A stretch of DNA of 64,000 nucleotides from Cocos nucifera (GCA_006176705.1 QRFJ01000298.1:620001-684000); one strand, 5' to 3'. Positions 1 through 9,490 are shown, counted from the stretch's first letter. Numbers and translations: made by a program. Notes: generated by a model from the letters alone, not told the origin.

Positions 1-900
1 CTTCAAGCTCCCACAGTTCAAGAGTTATGATGGGACTGCTGATCCGATCGATCATCTGAAGGTCTTTCGAACAATGATGCTACTCCATGGCGCACCCGAT
101 GCCATCCTATGCCAAGTTTTTTCCTCCACCCTGAAGGAAGCAGCCAGAAATTGGTACTCAACTCTTAAGCTGGGTACTATCTTTTTCTTTAATTAAATGA
201 GCCACCAATTTGTAGCTCACTTCGTCAGCAGGCGACATCCCTGACGAGGTTTGGATTTCCTCATCCATATCAAACAAAAGGAAGGAAAGTCCATTCGAGG
301 CTATGTCAACCACTTCAATGCTGCTACTCTGAAGGTTCGGAACTTGGACCAATCTATTACAATGGTTGCACTAAAGGGCGGCCTCTAGAAGAATGATCTG
401 TTGTTCTTCCTGAAGAAGTATCCTAGGAATTTTGCTGATATGCTGGCCCGAACTGATGGTTATGCTCGGAGGAAAGAGGCCTTCAAGGCAAAGAATGAAG
501 AAGTCATGAGAAATTGGCAAGCAGGTGATTCAAGCAAGCCCATAATTGAAGAAAAGTCAAGCGAAGCTCGATCGCACTTTAGAACTCCTCTCGAGCGCAA
601 ACGAGCCCGAACTCCTCCTCGAGCTCATTGTCAGAGAAGTCCTGATCAAAGGGCACAGTGAAACTCTCCCTCCAAAAGGTTCCACACTTATGCTCTCCTC
701 AATGCTTTAAAGACTCAAGTCCTGATGGAGATCAAGGAGTAGCTACTAAGGTCGGAGAAGATGCAGTCTCATTCCGATAAGCAAAATTCTAACAACTACT
801 GCCTCTACCATCGTGACCATGGTCATGATACTGAGGAATGCATCCAACTCCAAGATAAGATCGATGAGCTCATTAGGTGAGGCCGACTTAGTCGATTCCT
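1..900 (+). pseudogene. Gag of the Tat gypsy element (broken)
   Basis: Gag forms the virus-like particle that packages element RNA in the cytoplasm. Frame 2 from base 2 reads FKLPQFKSYDGTADPIDHL followed by a conserved EAARNWYSTL stretch, typical of the plant retrotransposon gag domain. It is broken near 180-250 and resumes in the open stretch 401-661 (FFLKKYPRNFADMLARTDGY). At about 790-845 a Cys/His cluster ending HGHDTEEC matches the unusual zinc knuckle of Tat Gag. The stop at 387-389 (GGL*KND) falls where glutamine would suit. The N-terminus is off the window. Recognition is by motif order, so domain limits are approximate. Confidence 0.75.
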
Positions 901-1099
901 ATGACGTCGGTCTAAAGTAAGGGAAGATCGGCCAAGGGCACTACCCCAGCCCAAACCATCAAGGAGGAAAGAGCAACAAGAGGATTGACCACCCCTCGGC
1001 ATCATCAACATCATTTTTGGGAGACTCCGATGGGGAGAGGCTAGCAGATCGATAGGGAAAGCAAAGAAGTGGAGGACTAAAGAATCAATAACTTTCATT

Positions 1100-1590
1100 G
1101 ATGAAGATGCTCAAAAATTCTAGTTTTCGCATAACAACATGGTTGTAATCTCTCTAAATATTGCTGACTGTGATGTATGCCACATTCTGATAGATAATAG
1201 AAACTCTATCGATGTCTTATTTTATGATGCTTTCTCTAAAATGTCTATATCTAATAACCATCTAGGACCTATAAATTCTCCATTTGTGGGTTACACTGGT
1301 GATGCTATGCCAGTTGAGGGAATAATAACACTAACTGTGGCTGCAGGATAATACCCTAAATGAGCTAAAGTGTAGGTTGACTTTTTGGTAGTGAAAGCTC
1401 CATCTACTTATAACGCAATTCTCAGCCGACCTGATCTGAATGCATTTCGGGCAGTAGTATCCACTTATTATCTAAAGATGAAGTTTCCAATAGGTCATGG
1501 GATTGGAGAGGTCAGAGGAGATCAAGCTCTGGCAAGGCATTGCTACTCCATCACCTTACAAAAAAGTGGCTAACCCAACCTCTATCCAAT
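1100..1590 (+). pseudogene. Aspartic protease region of gypsy pol (inactive)
   Basis: This segment encodes the retropepsin that cuts the polyprotein. The active-site neighbourhood reads ILIDNRNSIDVLFYDAF (about 1183-1233). The Asp is at 1193-1195, but the following Gly position is Arg (AGA, 1199-1201) and the next Ser is Asn (AAC, 1202-1204); both fit G-to-A changes. Downstream, VKAPSTYNAILSRPDLNAFRAV (1391-1450) is the conserved end of the Tat protease. Three stops lie between 1349 and 1376 (TAA, TGA, TAG), all one C-to-T change from CAA, CGA and CAG. The first stop separates the two open parts, 1139-1351 and 1385-1573. An active enzyme is excluded. Confidence 0.75.
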
Positions 1591-1599
1591 TGATAGGCT

Positions 1600-2560
1600 G
1601 GATGTTCGTGATGACCTTATTGAGGAGCGGGGTGAACCCATAGAAGACCTAGTACCCATCTCTCTAGATGATGGGAACATAGAACACATGGTGTAGATTG
1701 ACTCTAGCTTGGCTGGAGAAGTTCGAAAGTAGCTCATTGCCTTCTTATGAAAGAATGCCGACACCTTTGTCTGGGTCCCCGCAGACATGCCAGAAATTGA
1801 TGTCGAGGTCATGAAGCATCGACTGGCTATTGATCCCAAATGTAGATCAGTGAAAGAAAAAGTTTGAAGCCATGCACCAGAAAGATAGAAGATGATAGCA
1901 GAGGAAGTGGACGAACTCCTTAAAGCTGGGTTCATTCGAGAAGTCAACTATCCGAGTTGGATCTCCAATGTGATCCTAGTCAAGAAGGTCAATGGCAAAT
2001 GGAGAATGTGCATAGACTTCAAAAAGCTGAACAAGGCATATCCGAAAGATAGTTATCCCTATTCAGAATTGATCAACTAGTAGATGCAACTTCGAGCCAT
2101 AAGCTTCTCACCTTCATGGATGCCTTCTCCGGCTACAATCAAATTCGAATGGCACCGGAGGATGAGGAAAAAATTACTTTTATTACTAACTATGATCTTT
2201 ATTGTTATAGGATCATGCCCTTCGTGCTCAAAAATGCAGGCGTGACATATCAGCATCTGGTCAATACGATTTTTAGAGAACAAATCAACTGTAATATGGA
2301 GGTCTACGTAGATGACATGCTTGTCAAGAGCCGAACTTCAATCAGTTATGTGGTCGATCTTGAAGAGACCTTCAATGCTCTTTAAAGATATAAGATGAAC
2401 TTGAATCCGATCAAATGTGCCTTCGGAGTAACCTCGAGAAAATTTTTGTGGTTCATGATCTCGAGGTGGAGAATCGAGGCCAATCTGGAGAAGATCCAAG
2501 TCATCTAGAAAATGACTGCCTTGAAATCAATAAAAAAAGTTCAGCACCTAACCAAAAAAG
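1600..2560 (+). pseudogene. Reverse transcriptase of gypsy pol (broken)
   Basis: This domain copies element RNA into DNA. Recognisable blocks in order are LLKAGFIREV with PSWISNVILVKK (about 1917-1986), KWRMCIDFKKLNKAYPKD (1998-2051), MDAFSGYNQIRMAPEDEEK (2116-2172), YRIMPFVLKNAG (2206-2241) and the catalytic YVDDM (2305-2319). The linker from 1600 to 1890 (DVRDDLIEERGEPIEDLVPI, then VWVPADMPEIDVEVM) is typical of Tat elements before RT. Stops interrupt at about 1696, 1732, 1747 and 1866, and the frame changes near 2078, so no functional protein can be made. The two catalytic Asp residues (2311-2316) survive. Confidence 0.85.
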
Positions 2561-2599
2561 TGGCATCTTTGAATTACTTTGTCTCGAGGTTGGCTGAGC

Positions 2600-3690
2600 G
2601 GTGTATGCCTTTCTTCCAGGCCCTCAAACAATCGAAGAACTTCTGCTAGACTACGGAATGCCAACAAGCATTCGAAGAGCTCAAAAGCTACCTCAGCTCG
2701 CCTCCTCTACTGGCTAAATCCAAACTTGGAGAAGAATTATTTCTATACTCGGCAGTCTCCCAAATAGCCCTCGCGATGGTTTTAGTCAAAGAAGAGACGA
2801 AAATGCAATGGCCGATCTACTATATAAGCCAAGTCTTGAGGGATGTAGAGATCGGATACACTAAATTAAAAAAATTAACTTACGCTTTTTTGATTGCAGC
2901 TAGAAGACTTTGGCCCTACTTTCAAGGGCACACAATAACACTCCTCACTAATCAGCCAATCACAATAGTTCTTCACTAAACAGACACCTCTAGGAGAATC
3001 ACAAAGTGGGCAATTGAGCTCATAGAGTTCGACATCAACTATCAACCTCGACCGTCAATCAAAGCTCAGATACTGATCGATTTTATAGTTAAATGTACGA
3101 TCCCAGATGATGCTGAACCTGAGCAGAATGAGGCCAGCATTCCATGGCTGCAATCAAGCTTCTCCAAAGAAAGAGTAGACCTTTCCAAAGATTTTTGGAC
3201 CCTGTATGTGGATAGCTCTTCCAATGCTTCCGATGCAGGAGCCGGACTGATCTTGGTCAATCCAAAAGGGATTATTACCGAGTATGCACTGCATTTCAAG
3301 TTTTCTATAATGAATAATGGAGCAGAATATGAAGCTCTGATAGCGAGGCTGAAGATAGCGAAAGAATTAGAAGCAGATTGGCTCCAAGCTTGTAGTGATT
3401 CGCAGTTGATAGTGGGATAGGTTAGTAGCGATTATGAGGCTCGGCAAAAAAGCATGATAAAATACCTTGAGAAAGTGAAGAGCTTGACCCCAACATTCAA
3501 TAGTTTCAATATCCAGTGGAACTTAAGGGCGAAAAATGCCAGAGCCAATCTTCTATCCAAATTGGCAACACTTGCCCCCAATAAACTTCCGAAGAAAGTA
3601 TACTTTGAAGTACTAAAATGCCTAAGTTTAGAAGAGCCGCTAACTGCCATGCAGATTGACCATAAGCCCTATTGGATTGATCCATTGACT
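2600..3690 (+). pseudogene. Two RNase H domains of gypsy pol
   Basis: The first RNase H, fused to RT, is seen at 2776-2979 (IYYISQVLRDVEIGYTKLKK and RRLWPYFQGHTITLLTNQP). A second lies at 3199-3420: LYVDSSSNASDAGAG with Asp at 3211-3213, AEYEAL with Glu at 3325-3327, and CSDSQLIV with Asp at 3397-3399, giving the D-E-D pattern of a complete RNase H catalytic core. It continues after a stop at 3418-3420 into 3454-3696 (SFNIQWNLRAKNARANLLSKLA), whose N-A-R-A-N-L-L-S motif fits the fourth RNase H block. A second, archaeal-type RNase H is a published feature of Tat elements. The linker region 2600-2770 is badly degraded. Confidence 0.8.
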
Positions 3691-3699
3691 ACTTAGCTC

Positions 3700-4978
3700 A
3701 GAGGCAGAACTCTCCCTTACGATCCAAAGGAAGCTCGAAAGTTGAGGAACCAGGCCTCTCGGTATGTATATTACGAAGACAAACAATATAAGAGATCATA
3801 TTCTTTGCCGCTTTTAAGATGTCTTCGATCTTTTGAGGCCAATTTTGCATTATGAAAAGTGCATGAAGGAGTCTGTAGAAACCATCTGGATGCCAGATCC
3901 CTATCTCACAAGCTACTTTGCCAAGATTATTATTGGCCAACTATGCACCATGATTGCATCAAATATGTTAGAAAGTGCGATCGCTATCAAAGGCATGCAA
4001 ATATACAAAGACAGTCGGCCTCCGAGCTTACCCCACTAAGCGCCTCTTGGCTATTTGCATAATGGAGAATGGATATACTTGGCCCCTTCTCGATGGCACC
4101 CAGATAATGAAAGTTTCTCTTAGTTACGATCGACTACTTCACCAAATGGGTCGAGGCCGAATCCCTCACAAAGATTACTGAAGCCAAAGTGCAAGACTTT
4201 GTCTGAAAGTCGATTGTTTATAGATTTAGCCTATCCTAAACCCTTATTACAGATAATGGAGTGCAAGACTTTGTCTGAAAGTCGATTGTTTATAGATTTA
4301 GCCTACCCCAAACCCTTATTACAGATAATGGATGATAATTTGCTGAGAGAAAGTTTGCTGAATTCTATGAAGATTTGAATATCTCCCACAGCTTCACGTC
4401 AGTAGCTCATCCATAAGTGAACAATGAAGTAGAAGTGACTAATAGAATCTTATTGCAAGGCATCAAGACAAGGCTTGAAAGAGCAAGGAAAACTTGGGTG
4501 GACGAGCTTTACCATGTCCTATGGGCATACCAAACTACCTAGAAGCTGTCGACTGGAGAAATATCATTCGCTCTAGCTTTTGAAATGAAAGCAGTCATTC
4601 CAATAGAGCTCAAGCTATCATCAGCATAGGTTGTAGCCTTCAGTAAGTAATACAATTTGCAGGACCTCAAAGCAAACCTCGATCTACTGAAAGAAAAATG
4701 AGAAGAAGCCCAAGTTCAGATGGCTACTTATAGATGAAGAGTGGCCCACTACTGTAACTTTAGAGTCAAAGGCAAAATATTCAAAGTGGGAGACTTGGTA
4801 CTTTGACGAGCAGCCATTTCACAATCTCAAAAATCAAGATAAGCTCGCCCTAAACTGGAAAGGTCCTTATAAAGTCAAAGAGGTCGTCTAGTCTGGAACT
4901 TATTACTTGAAGGAGCTCAGAGGCACTGATCTCCTACGCCCACGAAGCTCAGAGAACTTATGCATGTACTATAAATAA
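3700..4978 (+). pseudogene. Integrase of gypsy pol with C-terminal GPY/F module (broken)
   Basis: Integrase inserts the cDNA into the genome. The N-terminal HHCC zinc finger is at 3862-3990: two His, then CDRYQ where the second Cys should be at 3985-3987 but is Tyr (TAT). The core has FTKWVEAESLTKI with the first Asp at 4132-4134, LITDNG with the second Asp, and EVEVTNR with Glu at 4432-4434. The downstream copy of a 72-bp duplication supplies the Asp (4324-4326) that lies 36 codons before the Glu. LNWKGPYKVKEVV (about 4852-4890) is the GPY/F module. A stop TAA at 4976-4978 ends pol. Stops at 4204, 4276, 4414 and 4801-4803 and frame changes near 3860 disable it. Confidence 0.85.
4189..4332 (+). 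repeat. 72-bp in-frame tandem duplication inside integrase
   Basis: Bases 4189-4260 and 4261-4332 are the same 72 bases with two differences (TATCCT against TACCCC). The duplicated block is exactly 24 codons and includes a TGA stop (4204-4206 and 4276-4278) and the catalytic Asp-Asn-Gly. Confidence 0.97.
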
Positions 4979-4987
4979 TCTTATTTC

Positions 4988-4993
4988 AATAAA
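4988..4993 (+). terminator. AATAAA poly(A)-signal-like hexamer just after pol
   Basis: The hexamer lies 9 bases after the pol stop codon, on the gag-pol strand. A T-rich stretch surrounds it. Whether it is used is unknown; gag-pol RNA of these elements normally ends in the LTR. Confidence 0.35.
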
Positions 4994-5057
4994 AATCTTC
5001 TTATTTTAATATCTTCGATCTTGGTACAAAACTATGATGATAGAAAATAGCCTTACG

Positions 5058-5079
5058 AACTTCGTCATCAGACGAAGTT
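5058..5079. other. Perfect 9-bp hairpin (AACTTCGTC / GACGAAGTT, loop ATCA)
   Basis: The two arms at 5058-5066 and 5071-5079 are perfect reverse complements with a 4-base loop. It ends one base before the first unit of the 117-bp array. Confidence 0.9.
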
Positions 5080-5080
5080 A

Positions 5081-5860
5081 GCCCTGTTAGGAATAGGAGA
5101 AGAATCTCATCCTAACATTGAGCTACAGTGAAGACCTCGGTTACTTAAGTCGGGATGTGGGCAGAGGCCCTTTTAATGGCCCTTTTGTGCCCCTATAGTC
5201 CTGTTAGGAATAGGAGGAAAACCTCATCCTAATATTGAGCTAAAGTGAAGACCTTGGTTACTTAAGCCGGGATATGGGGAGAGGCCCTTTTAATGGCCCT
5301 TTTGTGTCCCTATAGTCCTGTTAGGAACAAGAGGGGAACCTCATCCTAATATTGAGTTAAAGTGAAGACCTCAGTTACTTAAGCTGGGATGCAAGGAGAG
5401 GCTCTTTCAACGATTCTTTTGTGCCCCTATAGCCCTATTAGGAACAGAAGGAGAACCTCATCCTAATATTGAGCTAAAGCAAAGATCTCGATTACTTAAG
5501 TTGGGACGCGGGGAGAGGCCCTTTCAATGGTCTTTTTGTGCTCTTATAGCCCTGTTAGGAATAGGAGGAAAACGTCATCCTAACATTGAGCTAAAGTGAA
5601 GACCTTGGTTACTTAAACTAGGACGCGGGGAGAGGCTCTTTCAATGGCCCTTTTATGCCTCTATAGTCCTATTAGGAACAGAAGGAGAACCTTATCCTAA
5701 CATTGAGCTAAAGCGAAAACCTCAGTTACTTAAACTAGGATGCGGAAAGAGACCCTTTCAACAGCTCTTTTGCACCCCTTCAGCCTTGCTAGGAATAGGA
5801 GGAGAACCTCATCCTAGCAAGAGCAAAGAATGCCCCGACGACCTCATCCTAACATGGGTA
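5081..5860. repeat. 117-bp tandem array, six full units plus a partial seventh
   Basis: The words GCCCTGTTAGGAA or AGTCCTGTTAGG recur at 5081, 5198, 5315, 5432, 5549, 5666 and 5783, exactly 117 bases apart each time. Each unit carries CTCATCCTAACATTGAGC, a GACCTCGGTTACTTAA segment and a GGCCCTTTT segment. Units differ by substitutions but not by length. The seventh decays after about 5820, and 5861-5990 holds only scattered remnants. Tandem repeats between pol and the 3' LTR are reported in several Tat elements. Confidence 0.95.
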
Positions 5861-5991
5861 AAAATTTTTGGTTGCTTAAAATGGAGGAAAAATACTATTC
5901 AACGCTCATCCTGCTAAAAGAGAAGGTAAAGAGAACAAAAAAATCGACAAACATCTAACCTATGCAAGAGGACAATAGAAGAAGGTTTCAT

Positions 5992-5997
5992 TTTATT
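5992..5997 (-). terminator. Poly(A) signal of the antisense gene
   Basis: On the minus strand this is AATAAA, 69 bases after the stop codon of the antisense gene at 6066. Position and strand fit 3'-end formation of that gene. Confidence 0.5.
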
Positions 5998-6065
5998 AAA
6001 GTTAAGGATAGTTACAAAATGAGGATCTATAAGACCAAGTATAAAATAGAAGGATAGACAAAATC

Positions 6066-6948
6066 CTAAGAAGGATCGGATTCCTCAGACTTCAGACTAC
6101 TAGCCAGTACTAAGGATTCCATTAGAACGATGATCTTTTTTTCAAGCTCTTTCTTCCTTGTCAAGTTGTCATGAAACATCCGATTAGCCCATTGGTAGTT
6201 CTCCTCTGACTCCCACAACCTCTTTCTTAGAACCTCTGATTCAGCTTCTACATCCTTAATGATTTGCCGCTTGTAAGCCAGTTGGATCTTTGGCTGTTGA
6301 ACCTTGGCCTTCTCCTGCCCGATGGATTTAGAGAGTTCACCTATGATCCTCCTCAAGGTTGCAATCTACTCTAACTCTCTGCTCGATCCAGAATAATAGC
6401 TATCAACAAGCTGCTTTTGAAGTTGGACCACCTCACTCTCAATGGTACAAAGCTTCTGCTCAAGTTTGGATATTCTTTCACTCCAACCCAATCGATAAAT
6501 ATCGTAAGTGAGCTCGACATCATGCAACTGCTTCTGGAGCGTGGAGAATTTCTTCGACCAATCCCACTCGTAGCATGCTTTGTCAGAGGACCATGGCAAA
6601 CTCCCTTCTAACAATCGAATCTTCTCCTTTGGTCGCTTTAAGCCCGACCTTAAGGGAGCTGATCTCCGCTGTTAATGCCCAAGACTTGTCGCTGGCATTT
6701 TTCTTGAGTTCGACAAGCTTCTTTTGGAAGACATCCTTCCTGGTGGCAAGACTTGCAGAATCTCACATATGTAGCTTGCGAAGGTGGATGACCTCAATTA
6801 TTGCTTCTGAAGCATTCTTCCTGAATTTTTAAAGTTCATCATTGATTTTCTTCAATTTCTTTTTCAGCTGATAAACTTCTTTCTTCAAATGTTTAAGATG
6901 AGCCTTCAAAGGGACGCCCTGAGGCAGCGAATCGGCATTGACAGGGGA
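6066..6948 (-). pseudogene. Antisense gene exon 4, C-terminal coiled coil
   Basis: Starts SPVNADSLPQGVPLKAHLK and continues HLKKEVYQLKKKLKKINDEL with a TAA at about 6829. The frame shifts near 6600, then continues as CYEWDWSKKFSTLQKQLHDV and SKLEQKLCTIESEVVQLQKQ, a TAG at 6366-6368, and LRRIIGELSKSIGQEKAKVQ to LASSLKSEESDPS, stop at 6066. The heptad spacing of Leu/Ile/Val through about 250 codons indicates a long coiled coil. It resembles structural or motor-protein tails only through heptads, so no homology is claimed. Confidence 0.55.
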
Positions 6949-7090
6949 CTACATCCAATGCACGAAAAATATTCAAAAGCACTTGAAGGTATTGACAAAA
7001 AGAAATTTACTTTCATTAATTAAAGTTCTTTGAGTATAGGGTAAAGTAAAAAAAAGGATAGAAAACATACAACTATCAAGAACCCCCAAC
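6949..7090 (-). other. Predicted intron 3 of the antisense gene (142 bp, phase 0)
   Basis: The minus strand reads AAG|GTTGGGGGTT at 7090 and ATTGGATGTAG|TCCCC at 6949. Without splicing, exon 3 stops five codons later (VGGS stop at 7076). Splicing opens a coiled-coil frame beginning SPVNADSLPQGVPLK. Confidence 0.5.
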
Positions 7091-7777
7091 CTTGGGAGGA
7101 GAAATAGGAGAGGAGCTCGACGCTCCAGTAGCAGTCGTGAACTTGGGAGCTGATTCAGCTGATTCAGAAGGAGGAACGGGGGAGCCCAGTGCTTCAGGGA
7201 CAACCTCGGGCTCCAGCACGAGTTTGGGCACCACGATAGTAGGCTCAGAGGGCTTAAGGCTTGCTTCGGCAGGACAAGGGTCAGCCGCAACAACTGATGG
7301 TCTAGCTTCTTTATCGAAGACGTCTTCATAAAGAAAATCGAGATCAAGTTCGAAAAACTTCCTAGCCACTTGATCCTCGTAGAGCTCATACCCCTTTTGA
7401 AAAGCCTCCTGGCTGAAGACAATGTTTAGGCCCATCATTTCAAATGAAACCTTGAATTCCTCCACTGCCTGAACCTTTGCCTCCAAGATCTACCTTGAGG
7501 TTTTATCCTTTAGCTTGACAATCCTGACCTCGACTTTTTTCCTCCTTTCTTCCTCCAAAGCCAAAGTAGTCTACGACCCCACTAGAATAAGCTCTCCCTT
7601 CTGGAGTGCCTCCTGAAGGGCCCCAACCTCGACCATCTTCTCCTCCAAGAGACGGTCAGCTGCAACGGTCCTCTCCCAAAGGCGGTCAACTTTGGCCTGG
7701 AGATTCTCCTGAACCCTTGATGACTTCGACTTCAAACGGTTCACCTTTTTGATGTATGCTAGCAATTGATGATCCGA
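7091..7777 (-). pseudogene. Antisense gene exon 3, coiled coil and acidic region
   Basis: The exon starts SDHQLLAYIKKVNRLKSK and runs as heptad-rich coiled coil (VQENLQAKVDRLWERTVAA, EEKMVEVGALQEALQKGE). After TAG at 7571-7573 the same frame goes on (TTLALEEERRKKVEVRIV), then a second TAG at 7490-7492, then EAKVQAVEEFKVSFEMM and KFFELDLDFLYEDVFDKEA. A Pro/Ser/Ala-rich tail follows and ends PPK at 7091. The segment that pairs a 'F..SFE' stretch with 'LDLDFL' before a Pro-rich tail is familiar from plant gypsy-type transposon proteins. Confidence 0.6.
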
Positions 7778-7848
7778 CTATAAGGAGCAAACAGAGTTAT
7801 ACAGGCATTAGAGAGGAAATGAAAGAAAAGATGTAGCAGGATGGTTAC
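7778..7848 (-). other. Predicted intron 2 of the antisense gene (71 bp, phase 0)
   Basis: The minus strand reads TTTAG|GTAACCATCC at 7848 and CTCCTTATAG|TCGGATC at 7778. Donor and acceptor are canonical and a pyrimidine-rich tract precedes the acceptor. Removal joins GTFL* to SDHQLLAYIKKVNRL. Confidence 0.65.
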
Positions 7849-8339
7849 CTAAAGGAAGGTACCAAGGGAGTTCCAAGTGAGTTGGGCATCATCAAGGTCG
7901 ACCATCTAATCTATGACCTCAGATAAGGCAAACTTGTTGACCAGCTCCCATATGGTGTTCGAGGTGCTGAAGGGGCCCTCTTCCAAGTTGTCATTATCAT
8001 TGGATCGACTAGGACGAGCCTTGCATTGCACCTTCACAACGGCCAACTTTTTCTTCTTTTTCTTCTTCTCTCCCCCTTCTCTCTCAACAAGATGATCTTC
8101 GGTGGGGGAACTTGCAAACGTAGGAGGCACCAAACCCTAGTGACATCAATCCCAGCAATAGGGGGAACCTCGGCAGGGCGAGGGACTTTGGCAGCTTCGA
8201 AAGTGGCAGTGGCACCAAGAGGAGCCATGGAGCTCGAGGTTGTAATCTTCACCCTCTTTGAACTCTCTCCTGATATTTTTTCCTTCCTTTTTTGTGCATG
8301 AAGTCCTTTGAAAAGTCTATCAATGGCTCAAGCATCCAT
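7849..8339 (-). pseudogene. Antisense gene exon 2, basic linker
   Basis: The exon opens MDA*AIDRLFKGLHAQKRKE, with TGA where CGA is likely, and continues as KRVKITTSSSMAPLGATAT. The frame shifts near 8130 into FASSPTEDHLVEREGG, a run of seven lysines, and SNTIWELVNKFALSEVID. It then passes a TAG at 7906-7908 into MVDLDDAQLTWNSLGTFL and ends in TAG at 7849-7851. Both TAGs are one C-to-T change from CAG. The lysine run looks like a nuclear-localisation or RNA-binding patch, which is inference only. Confidence 0.55.
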
Positions 8340-8425
8340 CTCTGCAACAAATAAGAGATCATAATCAATAACATCCACATACATACAAAATCCTATGAAA
8401 ATTCAAAGCTTGCAGAAAAACTAAC
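8340..8425 (-). other. Predicted intron 1 of the antisense gene (86 bp, phase 0)
   Basis: The minus strand reads CCG|GTTAGTTTTT at 8425 and TTATTTGTTGCAGAG|ATGG at 8340. The region is T-rich before the acceptor. A CAG two bases earlier is an alternative acceptor, but the AGAG form keeps the frame into MDA*AIDRLFKGLHAQKR. Confidence 0.6.
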
Positions 8426-9180
8426 CGGGCCGAGGGGACTCAAACCCATGTTGAACAGAGTTTGATCCTTCAAGAGTTCAGGTAGAAGGAGAGTCAAATG
8501 ATTCATAAGTTTAGTAATATAGTCAAGATCATCCCTATCTAAACTAGGAGCTCGATGGATTGACTCTCTAAGAAGATCCCAAGGAGGAAGCTCTAGCATT
8601 AAAGTTTGGCAAGATACAAAAGAAACCTCTCCTTCTAGTTGTGGATAGAAGAAGGGGCTCCTTTCAATAATCCATTCTTGTCGAACTGAGAAGAAAAGTA
8701 CCACCAGTTCCTTGCGGAAGGGTAGCACTTGAAGGTGTAATATTTCCTAAAGAAAAAGATAGTTGGATGAACTTCGGCAAGATGGAAAAGAGAGAGGAAT
8801 TCAATCAAAAACCTGAAGGAGTTCGGTACTACGGAGGCAAGCAAAATATTCAAGGAGCGAAAAGGACTAATTACAAAAGATGGAAGAGGAAGCCTTAGTC
8901 TAGCATGAAGGGTTTTCGGGTATAGACAAAATCGGTCGGGTGGGGAAGAGCAAGCCCGATCGCTAGGTCCAGAAAGTTCTAATTCATATTCGGGAGGGAC
9001 CCCATACCAAATCCTAATTAGTGAAAGGTCATCTAAAGATAGAGAGCAAGGAATGGTGCTAGGAATAAAGATCGAATGGGATACACTTCTAAGTTTGGCC
9101 TCCTCACTGAAGTTGGGGTTTCGAGAGGTTTGATCAGACAGACTCCAAGAACTGGATGACTGAGCGGTTTTAGAAGACAT
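8426..9180 (-). pseudogene. Antisense gene exon 1, 'putative gypsy type transposon' domain
   Basis: The frame open from 9195 to 8635 contains YGVPPEYELELSGPSDRAC, then LHARLRLPLPSFVISPF, VVPNSFRFLIEFLSLFHLAE and TIFFFRKYYTFK. The order 'R-L-P-L-P-F, P-N-S-R-I-L-F-L, P-T-F-F-Y' is the signature I associate with PF04195, a plant-only family linked to gypsy elements. The frame then shifts by one between about 8728 and 8640 and goes on in a second frame (RSPFFYPQLEGEVSFV to NMGLSPLGP). It ends at a codon boundary before GTTAG at 8425. The family match is from memory and needs a profile search. Confidence 0.65.
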
Positions 9181-9490
9181 TTGGATCAAACACAAATATA
9201 GAAAAACCTTAAAAATTGAAGAAAATAAAACACAGAACTGCTATAAAGAAACTGAAAGAACAAGATGCAAAAGATGCAAAAATAATCAAGGAAAAGATTT
9301 CAAAGCTAACCTAGTTAGGTCTAGAAGATCAATGAGATGACTGGCATGGAAGGAAACAAATAAGAAAAATGCTGGCAAGCAAAGAAACCAGAAGAAGGAA
9401 TCAGAGTGCTCTCAGGTAGAAGGAAGAAAATAGCAGAAGGAAAGAGAAGAGTGTAAGGAAGAATGAGTCTTCAGAAGAAAGTGCCAGACC

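Larger units (their letters stand above)
6066..9180 (-). pseudogene. Antisense gene of the Tat element, four exons, about 940 codons, broken
   Basis: This minus-strand gene lies between pol and the 3' LTR. I infer four exons: 9180-8426, 8339-7849, 7777-7091 and 6948-6066. All three introns start GT, end AG, and fall between codons (phase 0), so the reading frame predicted on one side resumes on the other. Exon 1 encodes a domain like the plant 'putative gypsy type transposon' family (PF04195); exons 3 and 4 encode coiled coils. The function of such proteins is not known. Start ATG at 9180 (MSSKTAQSS) is preferred over 9195. Frameshifts near 8690, 8130 and 6600 and several TAG stops disable it. 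A TATA-like box lies upstream at 9491-9497 and AATAAA downstream at 5992-5997. Confidence 0.7.

Noticed and set aside
5081..5860. Regular repeats that could suggest a CRISPR array
   Set aside because: Units are contiguous at 117 bases with no repeat-spacer alternation, no cas genes are present, and the setting is a plant retrotransposon.
6066..6614. Coiled-coil frames that could be read as a kinesin, myosin or SMC protein
   Set aside because: Only heptad spacing is shared. The position, strand and splice sites tie them to the antisense gene of the Tat element.
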